DNA of 64,000 bases, from NCBI RefSeq assembly GCF_013201645.1, contig NZ_CP053842.1, positions 124,001 through 188,000 on the forward strand. Reading direction: 5' to 3'. This DNA is from Campylobacter corcagiensis (GTDB lineage: Bacteria; Campylobacterota; Campylobacteria; Campylobacterales; Campylobacteraceae). Of the stretch, positions 33,248 through 43,412 are shown piece by piece (position 1 is the stretch's first letter; every line of letters begins with the position of its first letter). The position numbers were made by a program, and so were the translations under genes. The notes below the pieces were generated by a model. That model was not told the origin of the DNA, did not search any database, and saw nothing but the letters and a program-made list of their open reading frames with translations.

Positions 33248-34214
33248 TGGAAATTTTAGTCTTTGGTGTGATTTTGTAGAAAGAGATTTTATAAAAGATG
33301 ATTTTGTAGATTTATTACAAAAAGGCGTTGTAAATGGAGCGACTTCAAACCCAGCTATTTTTAAAAATGCTATTTTAAATTCACCTGCTTATAAGGAGCA
33401 AAAAGAGCTTTTTAAAGATAAAAATCCAAAAAAGATTTATGAAATTTTAGCAACTACTGATATTCGTTTAGCAGCTAGAAGTTTGCTGAATAACTACATA
33501 CAAGAAGATGGCGGGTTTATCAGTATCGAAGTTGATCCAAGATTAAGCGATGATGAAGAGGGGAGTTATAAGGAAGGAAAGAGGCTTTATAGCATTATAG
33601 GAATGCCAAATGTGATGATTAAAATTCCAGCTACAAAAGCTGGATATGGTGCGATGAGTGCACTTTTGGCTCGTGGCATAAATATAAATGCTACTCTTAT
33701 TTTTTCACCTTCTCAGACAAAAGAGTGTTTGGAGGCTATAAAAGAAGGAACCAAACTTTTCAAAAAAAGATTTGGACCTGAAGCAACTCTTCCAAGTGCT
33801 GTTATAAGCATATTTGTAAGCCGTTTTGATAGACTGCTTGATTCAAATTTAGAGCCTAATAACCGTGGAAAAGTTGGAATTTATAATGCTACAAAGTGCT
33901 ACCATATCATAGAAAACGCAAATTTATCCAACGCTAAAGCTCTTTTTGCAAGCACTGGCGTAAAAGGTGATGAGTATGAAAAAAGCTACTATATAGATGA
34001 GCTTATGTTTAAAAATTCTATAAATACAGCCCCACTTGATACAATAAAGGCATTTTTAGAAAGCAAAAAAGAGCTTAAAACACCTCTTGATTTAGATGAA
34101 ATTGATGCTTTTTTAGATAAAATAGATATGAAAAGTGCTTATGAAAAGTTGCTAAAAGATGGCTTAGTGCAGTTTAAAGTGGCATTTGATGAAATTTTAA
34201 AAGAGTTGGAATAA
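33240..34214 (+). CDS. tal: transaldolase
   Basis: Non-oxidative pentose phosphate enzyme. The protein has 324 residues and a TIM barrel. NGATSNPAIF, VDPRLSDDEE and KIPATKAGY (Schiff-base Lys) are recognised, as is SVFVSRFD-like SIFVSRFDRLLD. It overlaps serB by 8 bp. Campylobacter lacking glycolytic PFK still use this pathway for sugar phosphates. Confidence 0.95.
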   Translation: MYSGNFSLWCDFVERDFIKDDFVDLLQKGVVNGATSNPAIFKNAILNSPAYKEQKELFKDKNPKKIYEILATTDIRLAARSLLNNYIQEDGGFISIEVDPRLSDDEEGSYKEGKRLYSIIGMPNVMIKIPATKAGYGAMSALLARGININATLIFSPSQTKECLEAIKEGTKLFKKRFGPEATLPSAVISIFVSRFDRLLDSNLEPNNRGKVGIYNATKCYHIIENANLSNAKALFASTGVKGDEYEKSYYIDELMFKNSINTAPLDTIKAFLESKKELKTPLDLDEIDAFLDKIDMKSAYEKLLKDGLVQFKVAFDEILKELE

Positions 34215-34236
34215 TAATAAATAGTTGGAGTATAAA

Positions 34237-35385
34237 ATGGTAAATAGAGAACACCCGTTAGTTAAAAGACTTGATAGGTTTTTGGAATTTTTGATAGAAA
34301 ATGGTGGAAGTGACCTTCATATAAAAGCTGGTGCTGAGACTAGAGGTAGGATTAATGGTAGCCTTACTAAATTTACTAAAACTGTATTTAGCGAGGAGGA
34401 TTCATTAGAGCTTACAAGAGCACTGGTTGGAGATAGTGGCATAGATGAGCTGCAAGTAAGAAAAAGCCTAGATTTTAGTTATGCACTAAATAAAGACTAT
34501 AGATTTCGTGTAAATTTATTTAAACAGATAAATGGAATAAGCTTTGTATTTAGAGCAATTCCTACAAGCATACCAACAATTGATGATTTAAAGCTTCCTG
34601 AGGTTATTAAAAAAATCACAGATGAAAGCATGAGGGGACTTGTACTTATAACAGGACCAACAGGTAGTGGTAAAACGACAACCATAGCAAGTATGATAAA
34701 TAGAATAAATCATAGTCGTTTAAGTCATATTGTTAGTATTGAAGATCCAGTCGAGTTTGTTTATAATGATTCAAAATGTATAATAAATCAGCGTTCAATT
34801 GGAGAAGATTGTAACACCTTTTCTGACTCACTTCGTGCAGCACTTCGTGAAGACCCTGATATTATATTTGTTGGTGAAATGAGAGATTTAGAAACTATAG
34901 ACACAGCACTTCACGCAGCAGAGACTGGACACCTTGTTTTGTCAACTCTTCATACAGTAGATGCCAAAGAAACCATAAACAGAATAGTTTCTATGTTTGG
35001 TTCTAAAGAACAAGAAAGAGTTAGGTTAAGTCTTGCTTCGGTTTTAGAAGCTGTTATTTCTCAAAGGCTTGTTTTAACAACTGATGGAAAAAGAAGAGCA
35101 GCTGTTGAGGTTCTAAGAAAAACTGTTCGTATAAAAGATATGATTTTAGAAAATAGAATTCACGAAATAACTGATGCTATGAAAGAGAGTGGAGATAGCT
35201 ATGGAATGCAAACATTTGATGAGCATCTTTTAGAGCTGTATAGAGATGGCATTATAAGTAGAGAAGAAGCTCTTGATAAATCAACTATTAGAAGTGACCT
35301 TGATTTAGCTATCAAAAATGTTATAGCAGAAAGAGGCGGTAATCAAATAAATGAAGATAATATACCTAAACTAAAAGAGCTATAA
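34237..35385 (+). CDS. pilT: PilT-type twitching/retraction ATPase
   Basis: Hexameric secretion-type ATPase that depolymerises type IV pili. From the ATG at 34237 (after TTGGAGTATAAA) the length is 382; an upstream TTG would add four residues. A PAS-like N-terminal domain carries GGSDLHIKAG (23-32). Walker A GPTGSGKT is at 140-147, Walker B lies in PDIIFVGEMRD (about 208-217), and the His box is HAAETGHLVLSTLHT (226-240). The C-terminal DLAIKNVIAE resembles but is not identical to the AIRNLIRE retraction motif. It is the last gene in the tal operon and a plausible partner of the pilins at 13-18 kb. Confidence 0.85.
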   Translation: MVNREHPLVKRLDRFLEFLIENGGSDLHIKAGAETRGRINGSLTKFTKTVFSEEDSLELTRALVGDSGIDELQVRKSLDFSYALNKDYRFRVNLFKQINGISFVFRAIPTSIPTIDDLKLPEVIKKITDESMRGLVLITGPTGSGKTTTIASMINRINHSRLSHIVSIEDPVEFVYNDSKCIINQRSIGEDCNTFSDSLRAALREDPDIIFVGEMRDLETIDTALHAAETGHLVLSTLHTVDAKETINRIVSMFGSKEQERVRLSLASVLEAVISQRLVLTTDGKRRAAVEVLRKTVRIKDMILENRIHEITDAMKESGDSYGMQTFDEHLLELYRDGIISREEALDKSTIRSDLDLAIKNVIAERGGNQINEDNIPKLKEL

Positions 35386-35407
35386 GCCAAAATTTAGAAA
35401 TTTAAGG

Positions 35408-35413
35408 TATAAT
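35408..35413 (+). promoter_or_regulatory. -10 box of the rplY operon
   Basis: TATAAT in AAGGTATAATCAC, 31 bp before rplY, in the short gap after pilT. Confidence 0.6.
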
Positions 35414-35444
35414 CACAAGTTTATTTTATTTTAAAGGAAAAGTG

Positions 35445-35978
35445 ATGTTAGAAGGCATTATTAGAGAGAGTATCGGTAAAAAAGCTTCAAAAGAGCTTAA
35501 AAGAGATGGTTATCTGATTGCTAATATCTATGCAAGAGATGTTAAAAATGTTTACGCGGCATTTAAACTAAACGAATTTGTAAAGTATGTTAGAGATAAA
35601 GAAAACCTTGCATTTGATGTTAGCGTAGGTGGTAAAACCTATAATGTCATAGTTGAGGATTATCAAAAAGATCCCGTTACAAATTTCTTAACTCATGTGG
35701 ATTTAAGAGTGGTACTACCTGATGTTAAATCAAAATACAAAGTTCCTGTTAATGTGGTTGGAGTACCAGTTGGTCTTAAAAATAAAGGTATTTTAGTTCA
35801 GTCAAAAAGAAGACTTAAAGTTGAGTGTTTAGGAAAAGACTTACCAAATTCATTTACATTAGATGTTACACAACTTGATACCGGTGATAGTATTATTATA
35901 AGAGATATAGAAGTTCCAGCTGGTGTTAAAATTTTAGAAGGCGACAATGTTGCTGTAGTTGGAGTGCTTTCAGCATAA
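35445..35978 (+). CDS. rplY: ribosomal protein bL25 (CTC-type)
   Basis: 5S rRNA-binding protein. It has 177 residues from the ATG at 35445 (a GTG at 35442 lies directly before). It is the long form with the L25 domain (1-90) and the C-terminal TL5/CTC beta domain (about 95-175). [17 protein letters not shown] is the N-terminal motif. It is followed by pth one base later, a ribosome-related pair common in bacteria. Confidence 0.95.
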   Translation: MLEGIIRESIGKKASKELKRDGYLIANIYARDVKNVYAAFKLNEFVKYVRDKENLAFDVSVGGKTYNVIVEDYQKDPVTNFLTHVDLRVVLPDVKSKYKVPVNVVGVPVGLKNKGILVQSKRRLKVECLGKDLPNSFTLDVTQLDTGDSIIIRDIEVPAGVKILEGDNVAVVGVLSA

Positions 35979-35979
35979 T

Positions 35980-36522
35980 ATGACTTTAGTTGTTGGTCTT
36001 GGTAACCCAGGAAGCGAGTATGAAAACACTCGTCATAATATTGGTTTTATGCTTATAGACCGACTAAAAAACTCAAATTTTAGCGACGTTAGTTCTGCTA
36101 AATTTCAAGGTGAGCTATATAAAAATGGCTCACTTTTACTTCTAAAACCTACGACATTTATGAATTTAAGTGGAAATTCTGTAAAAGCTGTAAATGATTT
36201 TTATAAACCAGAACGAATTATAGTAATCCATGACGATTTAGATTTAAATTTAGGTGCGATCCGCTTTAAATTTGGCGGTAGCAGCGGTGGACATAATGGC
36301 ATAAAAAGCATTGACTCACTTATTGGAAATGGATATGAAAGAGTTCGTATTGGTATTGGCAAAAAAGGCGGTGCAGTAGGGCATGTGCTTGGAAAATTCA
36401 CTAATGATGAGAGCATTTATTTAGAAAAAATTCTATCATATGCAAAAGAGGCTACCTTAGCACTCATAAATGGCGAAATGGATGATATAAAGGCAAGATA
36501 TAGCACAAAAGAGGTAAAATGA
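35980..36522 (+). CDS. pth: peptidyl-tRNA hydrolase Pth
   Basis: Recycles peptidyl-tRNA dropped from ribosomes. The 180 residues start [20 protein letters not shown], so His20 and Asn10 of the active site are seen. [10 protein letters not shown] and HDDLDLNLG are intact. The ATG at 35980 immediately follows the rplY stop; an upstream TTG in frame lies inside rplY and is unlikely. Confidence 0.96.
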   Translation: MTLVVGLGNPGSEYENTRHNIGFMLIDRLKNSNFSDVSSAKFQGELYKNGSLLLLKPTTFMNLSGNSVKAVNDFYKPERIIVIHDDLDLNLGAIRFKFGGSSGGHNGIKSIDSLIGNGYERVRIGIGKKGGAVGHVLGKFTNDESIYLEKILSYAKEATLALINGEMDDIKARYSTKEVK

Positions 36523-37580
36523 AACTATACTCAAGATATATTGGCTATGTATATATTAAGTATGTTTTTATAGTTTTTATTGCTCTAAGCCTTTTTTATA
36601 CAGGTGTTGATTTCCTTACAAATTTAGATGAAATTCCAAAAAGTGCAAATTTAGCCTTTCTCTATGCTGGGTTTACCGCAATCAGTGCTATACAATATGT
36701 GCTTCCGCTAACTCTTATCTTTGCTATGATTTTAACATTTTTTAATATGATAAAAAATAACGAATTAATAAGTTTTTACGCTCTTGGGATAAGCAAATTC
36801 TCAGTTATAAAAGCTCCATTTATCATATCTTTAATAATAACTTTATTTTATATATATCTAAATACCACACCTTTTGCATATGCAAATGAGTACAAAGGAA
36901 ATTTAGAAAATTTCAACGCTATTGGGCGTATTAGTAACGGTATGTTTTTAAAGCATGATAATAAATATCTCTATATAGAGGCTCTAAATGTTACAGAAAA
37001 AGCAGCTAGCAATATAAGGCTTTTTTATATAAAAGATGGCAAGATTGAAAAATCAACCTCAGCTAAAAGAGCTACTTATGATGATGAAAAGTGGACATTT
37101 TATGATGAAAACGCTACCATTTTGCCGTTGGAATTTAAGTTAGGCGGCAAAGGGCTTAAATTTGAGTCAAGAGATAAATTTATAGATTTAGATGGCTTTA
37201 ATCCAGAAGCTATTGAGAAAATTTACAAAAGCTCAAATGTTTACTCTATAAATGACGCAATTGAAGCTATAAAGATATTTAAAAATCAAGGCATTAATGT
37301 AGATGGGATTAAAGCAAATCTTTATACACTTATCTTTGGTCCGCTATTTGCACCTTTTATGATGCTTATTTTGTTTTATCGTTTGCCACCAACTGCTAGG
37401 TTTTTTAACCTTGCTATTTTAAGTTTTATCTTTTTTGTAAGCACGGTTTGTGTTTGGGGAATACTATATGTGATGCAGCGTTTTGCTTTTAGTGCTGTTA
37501 TACCTCCTGAAATAGGCGTGATACTACCAGTTATCTTACTGATGCTTTATTCGCTTAAGTCTATTTTTAGTTATCGTTAA
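36519..37580 (+). CDS. LptF/LptG-family lipopolysaccharide export permease
   Basis: A 353-residue YjgP/YjgQ permease that with LptB extracts LPS or LOS from the inner membrane. Six membrane helices are expected: three at 10-125 (for example [20 protein letters not shown] split by a loop, [29 protein letters not shown]) and three at the end (about 265-348). A periplasmic beta-jellyroll lies between. It overlaps pth by four bases. LptF and LptG cannot be told apart by eye; I recall the gene after pth in C. jejuni as LptG. Confidence 0.88.
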   Translation: MKLYSRYIGYVYIKYVFIVFIALSLFYTGVDFLTNLDEIPKSANLAFLYAGFTAISAIQYVLPLTLIFAMILTFFNMIKNNELISFYALGISKFSVIKAPFIISLIITLFYIYLNTTPFAYANEYKGNLENFNAIGRISNGMFLKHDNKYLYIEALNVTEKAASNIRLFYIKDGKIEKSTSAKRATYDDEKWTFYDENATILPLEFKLGGKGLKFESRDKFIDLDGFNPEAIEKIYKSSNVYSINDAIEAIKIFKNQGINVDGIKANLYTLIFGPLFAPFMMLILFYRLPPTARFFNLAILSFIFFVSTVCVWGILYVMQRFAFSAVIPPEIGVILPVILLMLYSLKSIFSYR

Positions 37581-37618
37581 GCAAAAAAGTGTAAAATTCA
37601 GCCTAAAAAAGGGAATTT

Positions 37619-38830
37619 ATGGATTATCAAGAGTTAAAAAATATTTATGATACACCTTTATACGTTTACAATTTTGATGATATAAAATCACGCTATGAAG
37701 CCTTAAAGAGTGAATTTAAGGCCAGAAAATCTCTCATTTGCTACGCTGTAAAAGCTAACTCAAATTTAAGCTTACTTAAGATGTTAGCAGATCTTGGAAG
37801 TGGGTTTGATTGTGTTAGTATAGGAGAGGTAAAAAGGGCTATTTTAGCTGGTGCAAAATCTTATAAAATAATCTTTTCAGGTGTTGGTAAAAAAGATAGT
37901 GAGATAAAAGAGGCTATAAATCTTGATATATTGATGATAAATGTTGAGAGCAGTGCTGAGCTTTTAAGAGTTGAATCAGTAGCAAAAGAGTTAAATAAAA
38001 AAGCAAGGATAAGTATAAGAGTTAACCCAAACATCGATGCAAAAACTCATCCTTACATATCTACAGGGCTTAAAGAGAATAAATTTGGCGTTGATATAGA
38101 AAAAGCAAAATCTATGTACTTAAAGGCTAAAAATAGTTCCTTTCTTGATCCAGTTGGAATTCACTTTCACATCGGAAGTCAGCTTTTAGATATCACCCCT
38201 GTACACGAAGCAGCAAAGGTTGTAGCAAAGCTTTTAAATGAACTAAAAGCAGTTGATATTGATATTAAATTTTTTGATGTTGGTGGCGGAATAGGCATAA
38301 GATATAACAAAGAAGAGCCTGTAAATTTATACCAATACGCACAAGGAATTTTAGAGTCTTTAAAGGGGCAGGATTTAACCATAGTTTGTGAGCCTGGAAG
38401 ATATATAGTTGGTGAGTGTGGAGAGCTTTTAACAAGCGTGATATATGAAAAAATCAATGATAAGAAGCGTTTTGTGATAGTTGATGCTGCGATGAATGAT
38501 CTTTTAAGACCTAGTTTATATGGTGCATATCATGAAATTTTAAGTTTAAAAAATACACAAACTTCAAATTGCGATGTAGTTGGTCCAGTTTGTGAAAGTG
38601 GCGATTTTTTAGCCAAAGATATAAATTTACCAGATTTAGAAAGTGGCGATCTTTTGGTGGTTAAAAACGCAGGAGCGTATGGATTTACTATGTCTAGTAA
38701 CTACAATACTAGAGCTAGAGCTGCTGAAGTTGCTATAGAAGCTGGCAAACATAGACTAATACGAAAAAGAGAGAGTTTTGAAGACTTGATAAAAAACGAA
38801 CTTGTGGAGGATTTTGGTGCAAAATATTGA
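37619..38830 (+). CDS. lysA: diaminopimelate decarboxylase LysA
   Basis: PLP enzyme making lysine from meso-DAP. It is 403 residues long, with PLP Lys45 in CYAVKANSN. HIGSQLLD, GGGIGIRY and EPGRYIVG are conserved, and the C-terminal CESGD (Cys shared across the dimer) and NAGAYGFTMSSNYN are intact. It starts the operon lysA-pheA-hisC-dxs; pheA overlaps by 14 bp. Confidence 0.96.
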   Translation: MDYQELKNIYDTPLYVYNFDDIKSRYEALKSEFKARKSLICYAVKANSNLSLLKMLADLGSGFDCVSIGEVKRAILAGAKSYKIIFSGVGKKDSEIKEAINLDILMINVESSAELLRVESVAKELNKKARISIRVNPNIDAKTHPYISTGLKENKFGVDIEKAKSMYLKAKNSSFLDPVGIHFHIGSQLLDITPVHEAAKVVAKLLNELKAVDIDIKFFDVGGGIGIRYNKEEPVNLYQYAQGILESLKGQDLTIVCEPGRYIVGECGELLTSVIYEKINDKKRFVIVDAAMNDLLRPSLYGAYHEILSLKNTQTSNCDVVGPVCESGDFLAKDINLPDLESGDLLVVKNAGAYGFTMSSNYNTRARAAEVAIEAGKHRLIRKRESFEDLIKNELVEDFGAKY

Positions 38831-39899
38831 TGATTTAAGAGTTAGTATTGATAGAGTTGATAGTGAAATTTTAAGGCTTATTGATAAAAGAATGAGCTAT
38901 GTAAAGCAAATTGGCGAACTTAAAAATATAAACGGCTCAACCATTTACCGTCCAGAAAGAGAAAAAGCCATCATCTCACGCCTTTCAAATTTAGAACTAA
39001 ATCATCTTAACAAAAAAGCCATTGAAGCGATATATTTTGAGATTTTTTCAGTTGCTAGAAATTTAGAAAAACCTCAAGTTGTAGCATTTTTAGGGCCATT
39101 TGGAACTTATACTCATCAAGCTGCTAAGGCAAGATTTGGAGCGATTAGTTCGTATACTCCTTTAAGTACTATAGAAGCAGTTTTTACAGAACTTATAAAT
39201 GGCGAAGCAAAATACGGCGTAGTTCCTATTGAAAATAACACAGAAGGCGGAGTTGGAGCTACTTTTGATTGTTTAGGTGTGTATAATGATAAGATAAAAA
39301 TAGTAGCTGAAATTTACCTTGATATACATCACTGTTTTGTTTCAAGATATGAAAATTTAAAAGATATAAATAAAATTTACTCCCACCCACAGGGGTATAA
39401 TCAATGTCTTAAATTCTTAGAAGATCACGCTTTAACTGAGGCCGAATTCATCCCTACAAAGTCTACTGCCTTAGCTGCAAAAATGGCTAGTTCTAAACCA
39501 AACTCAGCAGCGATTTGTTCTAAAATAGCAGCAGATTTATATGGTGTTCCAACGATGTTTGAAAAGATTGAAGATAATCTTGCTAATAGAACTAGGTTTT
39601 TTATATTAAGTAACTTTAAAAACGCAAAATCAGGACACGATAAAACCTCGATACTAGCTAGAACTGAGCACAAACCAGGAGCTTTAGTTGAGCTTTTAGA
39701 GATGTTTAGAAATGAAGGAATTAACCTTACAAAACTAGAAAGCCGCCCTATAAAAAAGAAGGAATTTACTCAACATTTCTACCTTGACTTTGAAGGTCAT
39801 ATCGATGATGAAAGCGTGAAAACAGTTTTAGAAAATGCAAAAAAACAAGGACATGATATTCAGTGGCTTGGTAGTTATATAAATGGAGATGAGAGATGA
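38817..39899 (+). CDS. pheA: bifunctional chorismate mutase/prephenate dehydratase PheA
   Basis: Two steps to phenylalanine. The chorismate mutase domain (about 1-85, with [18 protein letters not shown]) is followed by the prephenate dehydratase domain (about 88-270, [17 protein letters not shown]) and a C-terminal ACT domain with KLESRP (about 275-355). The GTG at 38817 is preferred since GGAGG lies 6 bp before it; a TTG 15 bp upstream would cover that site. That gives 360 residues. It overlaps hisC by four bases. Confidence 0.94.
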   Translation: MQNIDDLRVSIDRVDSEILRLIDKRMSYVKQIGELKNINGSTIYRPEREKAIISRLSNLELNHLNKKAIEAIYFEIFSVARNLEKPQVVAFLGPFGTYTHQAAKARFGAISSYTPLSTIEAVFTELINGEAKYGVVPIENNTEGGVGATFDCLGVYNDKIKIVAEIYLDIHHCFVSRYENLKDINKIYSHPQGYNQCLKFLEDHALTEAEFIPTKSTALAAKMASSKPNSAAICSKIAADLYGVPTMFEKIEDNLANRTRFFILSNFKNAKSGHDKTSILARTEHKPGALVELLEMFRNEGINLTKLESRPIKKKEFTQHFYLDFEGHIDDESVKTVLENAKKQGHDIQWLGSYINGDER

Positions 39900-40990
39900 A
39901 ATTTAATAAAATACTAGAAAATATCAAAAATTATGAAGCAGGAAAACCAATTGAGCTTATAGTTAGGGAATTTGGTGTAGAGCCAAAAGATGTTTTAAAG
40001 TTAGCAAGCAATGAAAATCCAGTTGGAACTAGCAAAATGGTCGTTCAAGCACTTAAAAAAAGTGCAAATAAAGCTCATCTTTACCCAGATGATAGTATGT
40101 ATGAGTTAAAGGATAGTTTGGCTAAAAAATACTCCATAAAGCCAAAAAACATTATAATTGGCTCAGGAAGTGATCAAGTTATAGAGTTTGTACTCCATGC
40201 AAAATGCAGTAAAAATAGTGCTATTTTGGTAGCAGGAACAACATTTTCAATGTATGAAATTTATGCAGCTCACATCGGTGCTAAGGTTTATAAAACCCCA
40301 TCTAAAAGTCACAATATAGATGAATTTATGGAAATTTATAACTCAAAAAAAGATGAAATTTCAGTTATATTTTTGTGTTTGCCAAACAACCCGCTTGGTG
40401 AGTGCTTAGATGCTAAAGAGGTTTTTGAATTTATAAAAAGTATAGACAAAGATACTTTGGTTGTAATTGATGCAGCTTATAATGAGTTTGCCACATATAA
40501 AGATAGTAAAAAGCATATCAGCCCACTTGAAATTTCAAAGCTAAAAAACACTATTTATCTAGGAACTTTTTCTAAGCTTTATGGTCTTGGGGGTATGCGT
40601 ATAGGATATGGTGTAGCAGATGAAAACATTATCTCAAATTTAGCCAAACTAAGACCTCCATTTAATGTTACAACTCACGCATTAATAGCAGCAAATGAGG
40701 TGCTAAAGGATAAGGAATTTATTAAAAAAACCTTAGAAAACAATGCTAGCGAAATGGTAAGATATGAGAAATTTGCTAAGAAAAATGGTATTAAATTTAT
40801 AAATAGCTATACAAATTTTATAACCTACATATTTGATGATAAAAACTCAACTCAAATTTGTGATACTTTACTTAAGCAAGGTATAATCTTAAGAGATTTA
40901 AAAGGTTATGGTCTAAACGCTATAAGGATAACTGTTGGACTTCCAAAGCAAAACAAAAGAGTATTAAAAGCGTTAAAGGCTCTTATTTAA
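39896..40990 (+). CDS. hisC: histidinol-phosphate aminotransferase HisC
   Basis: Class I PLP aminotransferase of histidine synthesis; some homologues also use aromatic substrates, which would suit the pheA neighbour. It has 364 residues. ASNENPVG, the PNNPLGE stretch, and the PLP Lys in [17 protein letters not shown] are seen. The stop codon is only 10 bp before the dxs start. In C. jejuni, as I recall, fliF, fliG and fliH lie here. Confidence 0.94.
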   Translation: MKFNKILENIKNYEAGKPIELIVREFGVEPKDVLKLASNENPVGTSKMVVQALKKSANKAHLYPDDSMYELKDSLAKKYSIKPKNIIIGSGSDQVIEFVLHAKCSKNSAILVAGTTFSMYEIYAAHIGAKVYKTPSKSHNIDEFMEIYNSKKDEISVIFLCLPNNPLGECLDAKEVFEFIKSIDKDTLVVIDAAYNEFATYKDSKKHISPLEISKLKNTIYLGTFSKLYGLGGMRIGYGVADENIISNLAKLRPPFNVTTHALIAANEVLKDKEFIKKTLENNASEMVRYEKFAKKNGIKFINSYTNFITYIFDDKNSTQICDTLLKQGIILRDLKGYGLNAIRITVGLPKQNKRVLKALKALI

Positions 40991-41000
40991 GGGGTTAATT

Positions 41001-42815
41001 TTGGATATCAAAGATAAAAGCATAAAAGAGCTAGAAGAGCTTTCATCAGCTATAAGAGAGAGAATTTTAGAAGTTGTTAGCAAAAACGGCGGACACTTAA
41101 GCTCAAATATTGGTGCAGTGGAGTTAATTGTAGCGATGCACTATGTTTTTGATGTTAAAAAAGATCCATTTATCTTTGATGTAAGTCACCAAAGCTATAC
41201 TCACAAACTCCTTACTGGTAGATGGGATGAGTTTGAAAGCCTTCGTAAATTTGGTGGTATTAGTGGATATACTAAGCCAAGTGAGAGCGAGTGTGATTAT
41301 TTTGTTGCAGGACATAGCTCAACTTCTATAAGTCTTGCAGTAGGTGCTGCAAAAGCTATAAAGCTAAAAGGTGAAGATAGAATTCCAGTAGCTTTGATAG
41401 GAGATGGGGCAATGAGTGCTGGAATGGCTTATGAAGCTCTAAATGAGATAGGCGATATAAAACTACCGTGCGTTATTATATTAAATGACAATGAGATGAG
41501 TATAAGTAAGCCAATAGGGGCGTTTAGTAAGTATATAAGTCAGAAAATGGCAGAGCCACTTTATATGAATTTCAGAAATGGACTAAAGGAATTTATAGCT
41601 AAAAATTTTCCAGAAAGTGCAACTTATATGGCAAAAAGATTTGAAGAGAGCTTTAAACTTATAACCCCAGGGCTTTTCTTTGAAGATTTAGGAGTTAAAT
41701 ATATAGGTCCAGTTGATGGACATAACTTAGAAAGCATGATAAAGGCTCTAAAAATAGCTAAAACTCTTAAAAAACCAGTAGTTGTTCATGCTCAAACTAT
41801 CAAAGGCAAAGGCTATAATTTAGCCGAGGATAAGGACGCTAAGTGGCACGGAGTAGGTCCTTTTGATCTTGAAAATGGTAAATCTTTAAAGCGTCAAACC
41901 TGTAAAAACGCTACTAAAATTTACTCAGAAAAACTTTTAGAAATGGCTAAAAAATATGAAAATATCGTTGGCGTTACAGCTGCTATGCCAACTGGAACTG
42001 GAATGGACGCTTTGATAGAAGCTTTTCCAGAACGCTTTTGGGATGTGGCAATTGCCGAACAACATGCCGTAACTTCAATGGCAGCAATGGCAAAAGAGGG
42101 GTTTAAGCCATATATTACGATTTATTCTACATTTATGCAAAGAGCTTATGATCAAGTTATACATGATTGTGCGATTATGAATTTACCTGTTGTGATTGCC
42201 ATGGATAGAGCTGGAATTGTTGGAGAGGACGGAGAGACTCATCAAGGCGCTTTTGATATAAGCTATCTAAATACTGTGCCAAATTTTACTCTTATAGCTC
42301 CAAGAGATGAGGAGAATTTCTGTGAAATTTTAGAGTTTTCCTACTCGTTTAAGACCCCGCTTGCCATTCGTTATCCAAGAGGTGGGTTTTTACTTTGTGA
42401 TAGTGGCTTAAAGGCTAAAAAAATAGAGTATGCAAAGGGTGAAATTTTAGTTGATAATGCTTCAAATGTTAGCCTAATAGGCTATGGAAATGGTGTTGGT
42501 AGGGCATTTTTAGTTATGAATGAGCTTGATTTTAAAGTAAATTTAATTGATCTAGTTTTTGCAAAACCACTCGATGAAGAGATGCTTTTAAATTTAGCTA
42601 AAACGTCTAAAATTTGGTATATTTTTAGCGACTCAGCTAAAAAAGGCGGTGTTGGTTCTATAGTGTCTGATTTTTTACAGCAAAAAGAGATTTATGATGT
42701 AAAAGTTGTTAGTTTTGAGTATGAAGATAAATTTATACCTCATGGAAGTACGGCTTTAGTTGAAGAGAGTTTAGGACTTGATATAAAAACACTAGCTGAA
42801 AAAATAACAAAATAA
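41001..42815 (+). CDS. dxs: 1-deoxy-D-xylulose-5-phosphate synthase Dxs
   Basis: Thiamine diphosphate enzyme starting the MEP pathway; Dxr is encoded at 23.4 kb. At 604 residues it is slightly short but complete. The TPP motif GDGAMSAGMAYEALNE leads to LNDNEMSISKP. The catalytic region DVAIAEQHAVT and the GxxGPVDGHN loop are intact. The start is TTG, preceded by AAGGGG. It is co-transcribed with hisC. Confidence 0.96.
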   Translation: MDIKDKSIKELEELSSAIRERILEVVSKNGGHLSSNIGAVELIVAMHYVFDVKKDPFIFDVSHQSYTHKLLTGRWDEFESLRKFGGISGYTKPSESECDYFVAGHSSTSISLAVGAAKAIKLKGEDRIPVALIGDGAMSAGMAYEALNEIGDIKLPCVIILNDNEMSISKPIGAFSKYISQKMAEPLYMNFRNGLKEFIAKNFPESATYMAKRFEESFKLITPGLFFEDLGVKYIGPVDGHNLESMIKALKIAKTLKKPVVVHAQTIKGKGYNLAEDKDAKWHGVGPFDLENGKSLKRQTCKNATKIYSEKLLEMAKKYENIVGVTAAMPTGTGMDALIEAFPERFWDVAIAEQHAVTSMAAMAKEGFKPYITIYSTFMQRAYDQVIHDCAIMNLPVVIAMDRAGIVGEDGETHQGAFDISYLNTVPNFTLIAPRDEENFCEILEFSYSFKTPLAIRYPRGGFLLCDSGLKAKKIEYAKGEILVDNASNVSLIGYGNGVGRAFLVMNELDFKVNLIDLVFAKPLDEEMLLNLAKTSKIWYIFSDSAKKGGVGSIVSDFLQQKEIYDVKVVSFEYEDKFIPHGSTALVEESLGLDIKTLAEKITK

Positions 42816-42878
42816 ATTTATATACTTTAAATTTTTAAATATTAATGGCTATATTATTTAAAAATTTTTCCTTAAAAG

Positions 42879-42892
42879 ATAATAAATATTAT
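42879..42892. promoter_or_regulatory. candidate PerR/Fur-type box upstream of perR
   Basis: The inverted repeat ATAATA-AA-TATTAT lies about 32 bp upstream of the -10 box of perR. Per boxes are AT-rich dyads of this sort (family knowledge), so autoregulation is plausible. Confidence 0.45.
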
Positions 42893-42923
42893 TTGATATT
42901 AACTATATTGAAAAAATTTTAGG

Positions 42924-42929
42924 TATAAT
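42924..42929 (+). promoter_or_regulatory. -10 box of perR
   Basis: TATAAT in TAGGTATAATTTG, 19 bp before the perR start codon. Confidence 0.65.
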
Positions 42930-42948
42930 TTGCGAAAAAGGATAGAAA

Positions 42949-43359
42949 ATGCAACATATGAAAATTTTAAAAGATCACGGCTTGAAAGCTACACCTCAAA
43001 GGCTTTGTGTTTTAAAACTATTAAGTGAGCACACACATCCAAATATTGACGAGCTTTATGAGGAGATGAGAGATATTTTTCCTTCTATATCGCTTGCTAC
43101 TGTTTATAAGAATTTAAATACCCTTATAGAAAAAGGTGTTGTTGTTGAGGTTGCAAACTATGGTCAAAAATCAAAGTTTGATATATACCATAGTCCACAT
43201 ATACATGTAATTTGTGAAAATTGTGGCAAGGTATATGACTATCATAATGATATCTCTAAGATTGAAGATTATAAGGAGATGCTAGAAAAAGCCTTAAATA
43301 ATACTCTCTCAAAACTAAGTATAGTCGCTACCATACCAGATTGTGAGTGTTGCAGGTAA
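42949..43359 (+). CDS. perR: PerR-type peroxide-responsive repressor (Fur family)
   Basis: A 136-residue Fur-family regulator with a winged helix (1-80, DNA helix SISLATVYKNLNTL) and a dimerisation domain. The five metal ligands of B. subtilis PerR (H37, D85, H91, H93, D104) map by a constant offset of 7 to His30, Asp78, His84, His86 and Asp97. This favours PerR over Fur. Structural zinc pairs are Cys89/Cys92 and Cys132/Cys135. In Campylobacter it represses katA, ahpC and similar genes; ahpC and a desulforubrerythrin are in this window. It sits immediately after dxs, as I recall for C. jejuni. Confidence 0.9.
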   Translation: MQHMKILKDHGLKATPQRLCVLKLLSEHTHPNIDELYEEMRDIFPSISLATVYKNLNTLIEKGVVVEVANYGQKSKFDIYHSPHIHVICENCGKVYDYHNDISKIEDYKEMLEKALNNTLSKLSIVATIPDCECCR

Positions 43360-43412
43360 AACTTTAAGCACTTTTTGGTACAATATAGCTATTAATTTTA
43401 GGGGGTGGCTAT

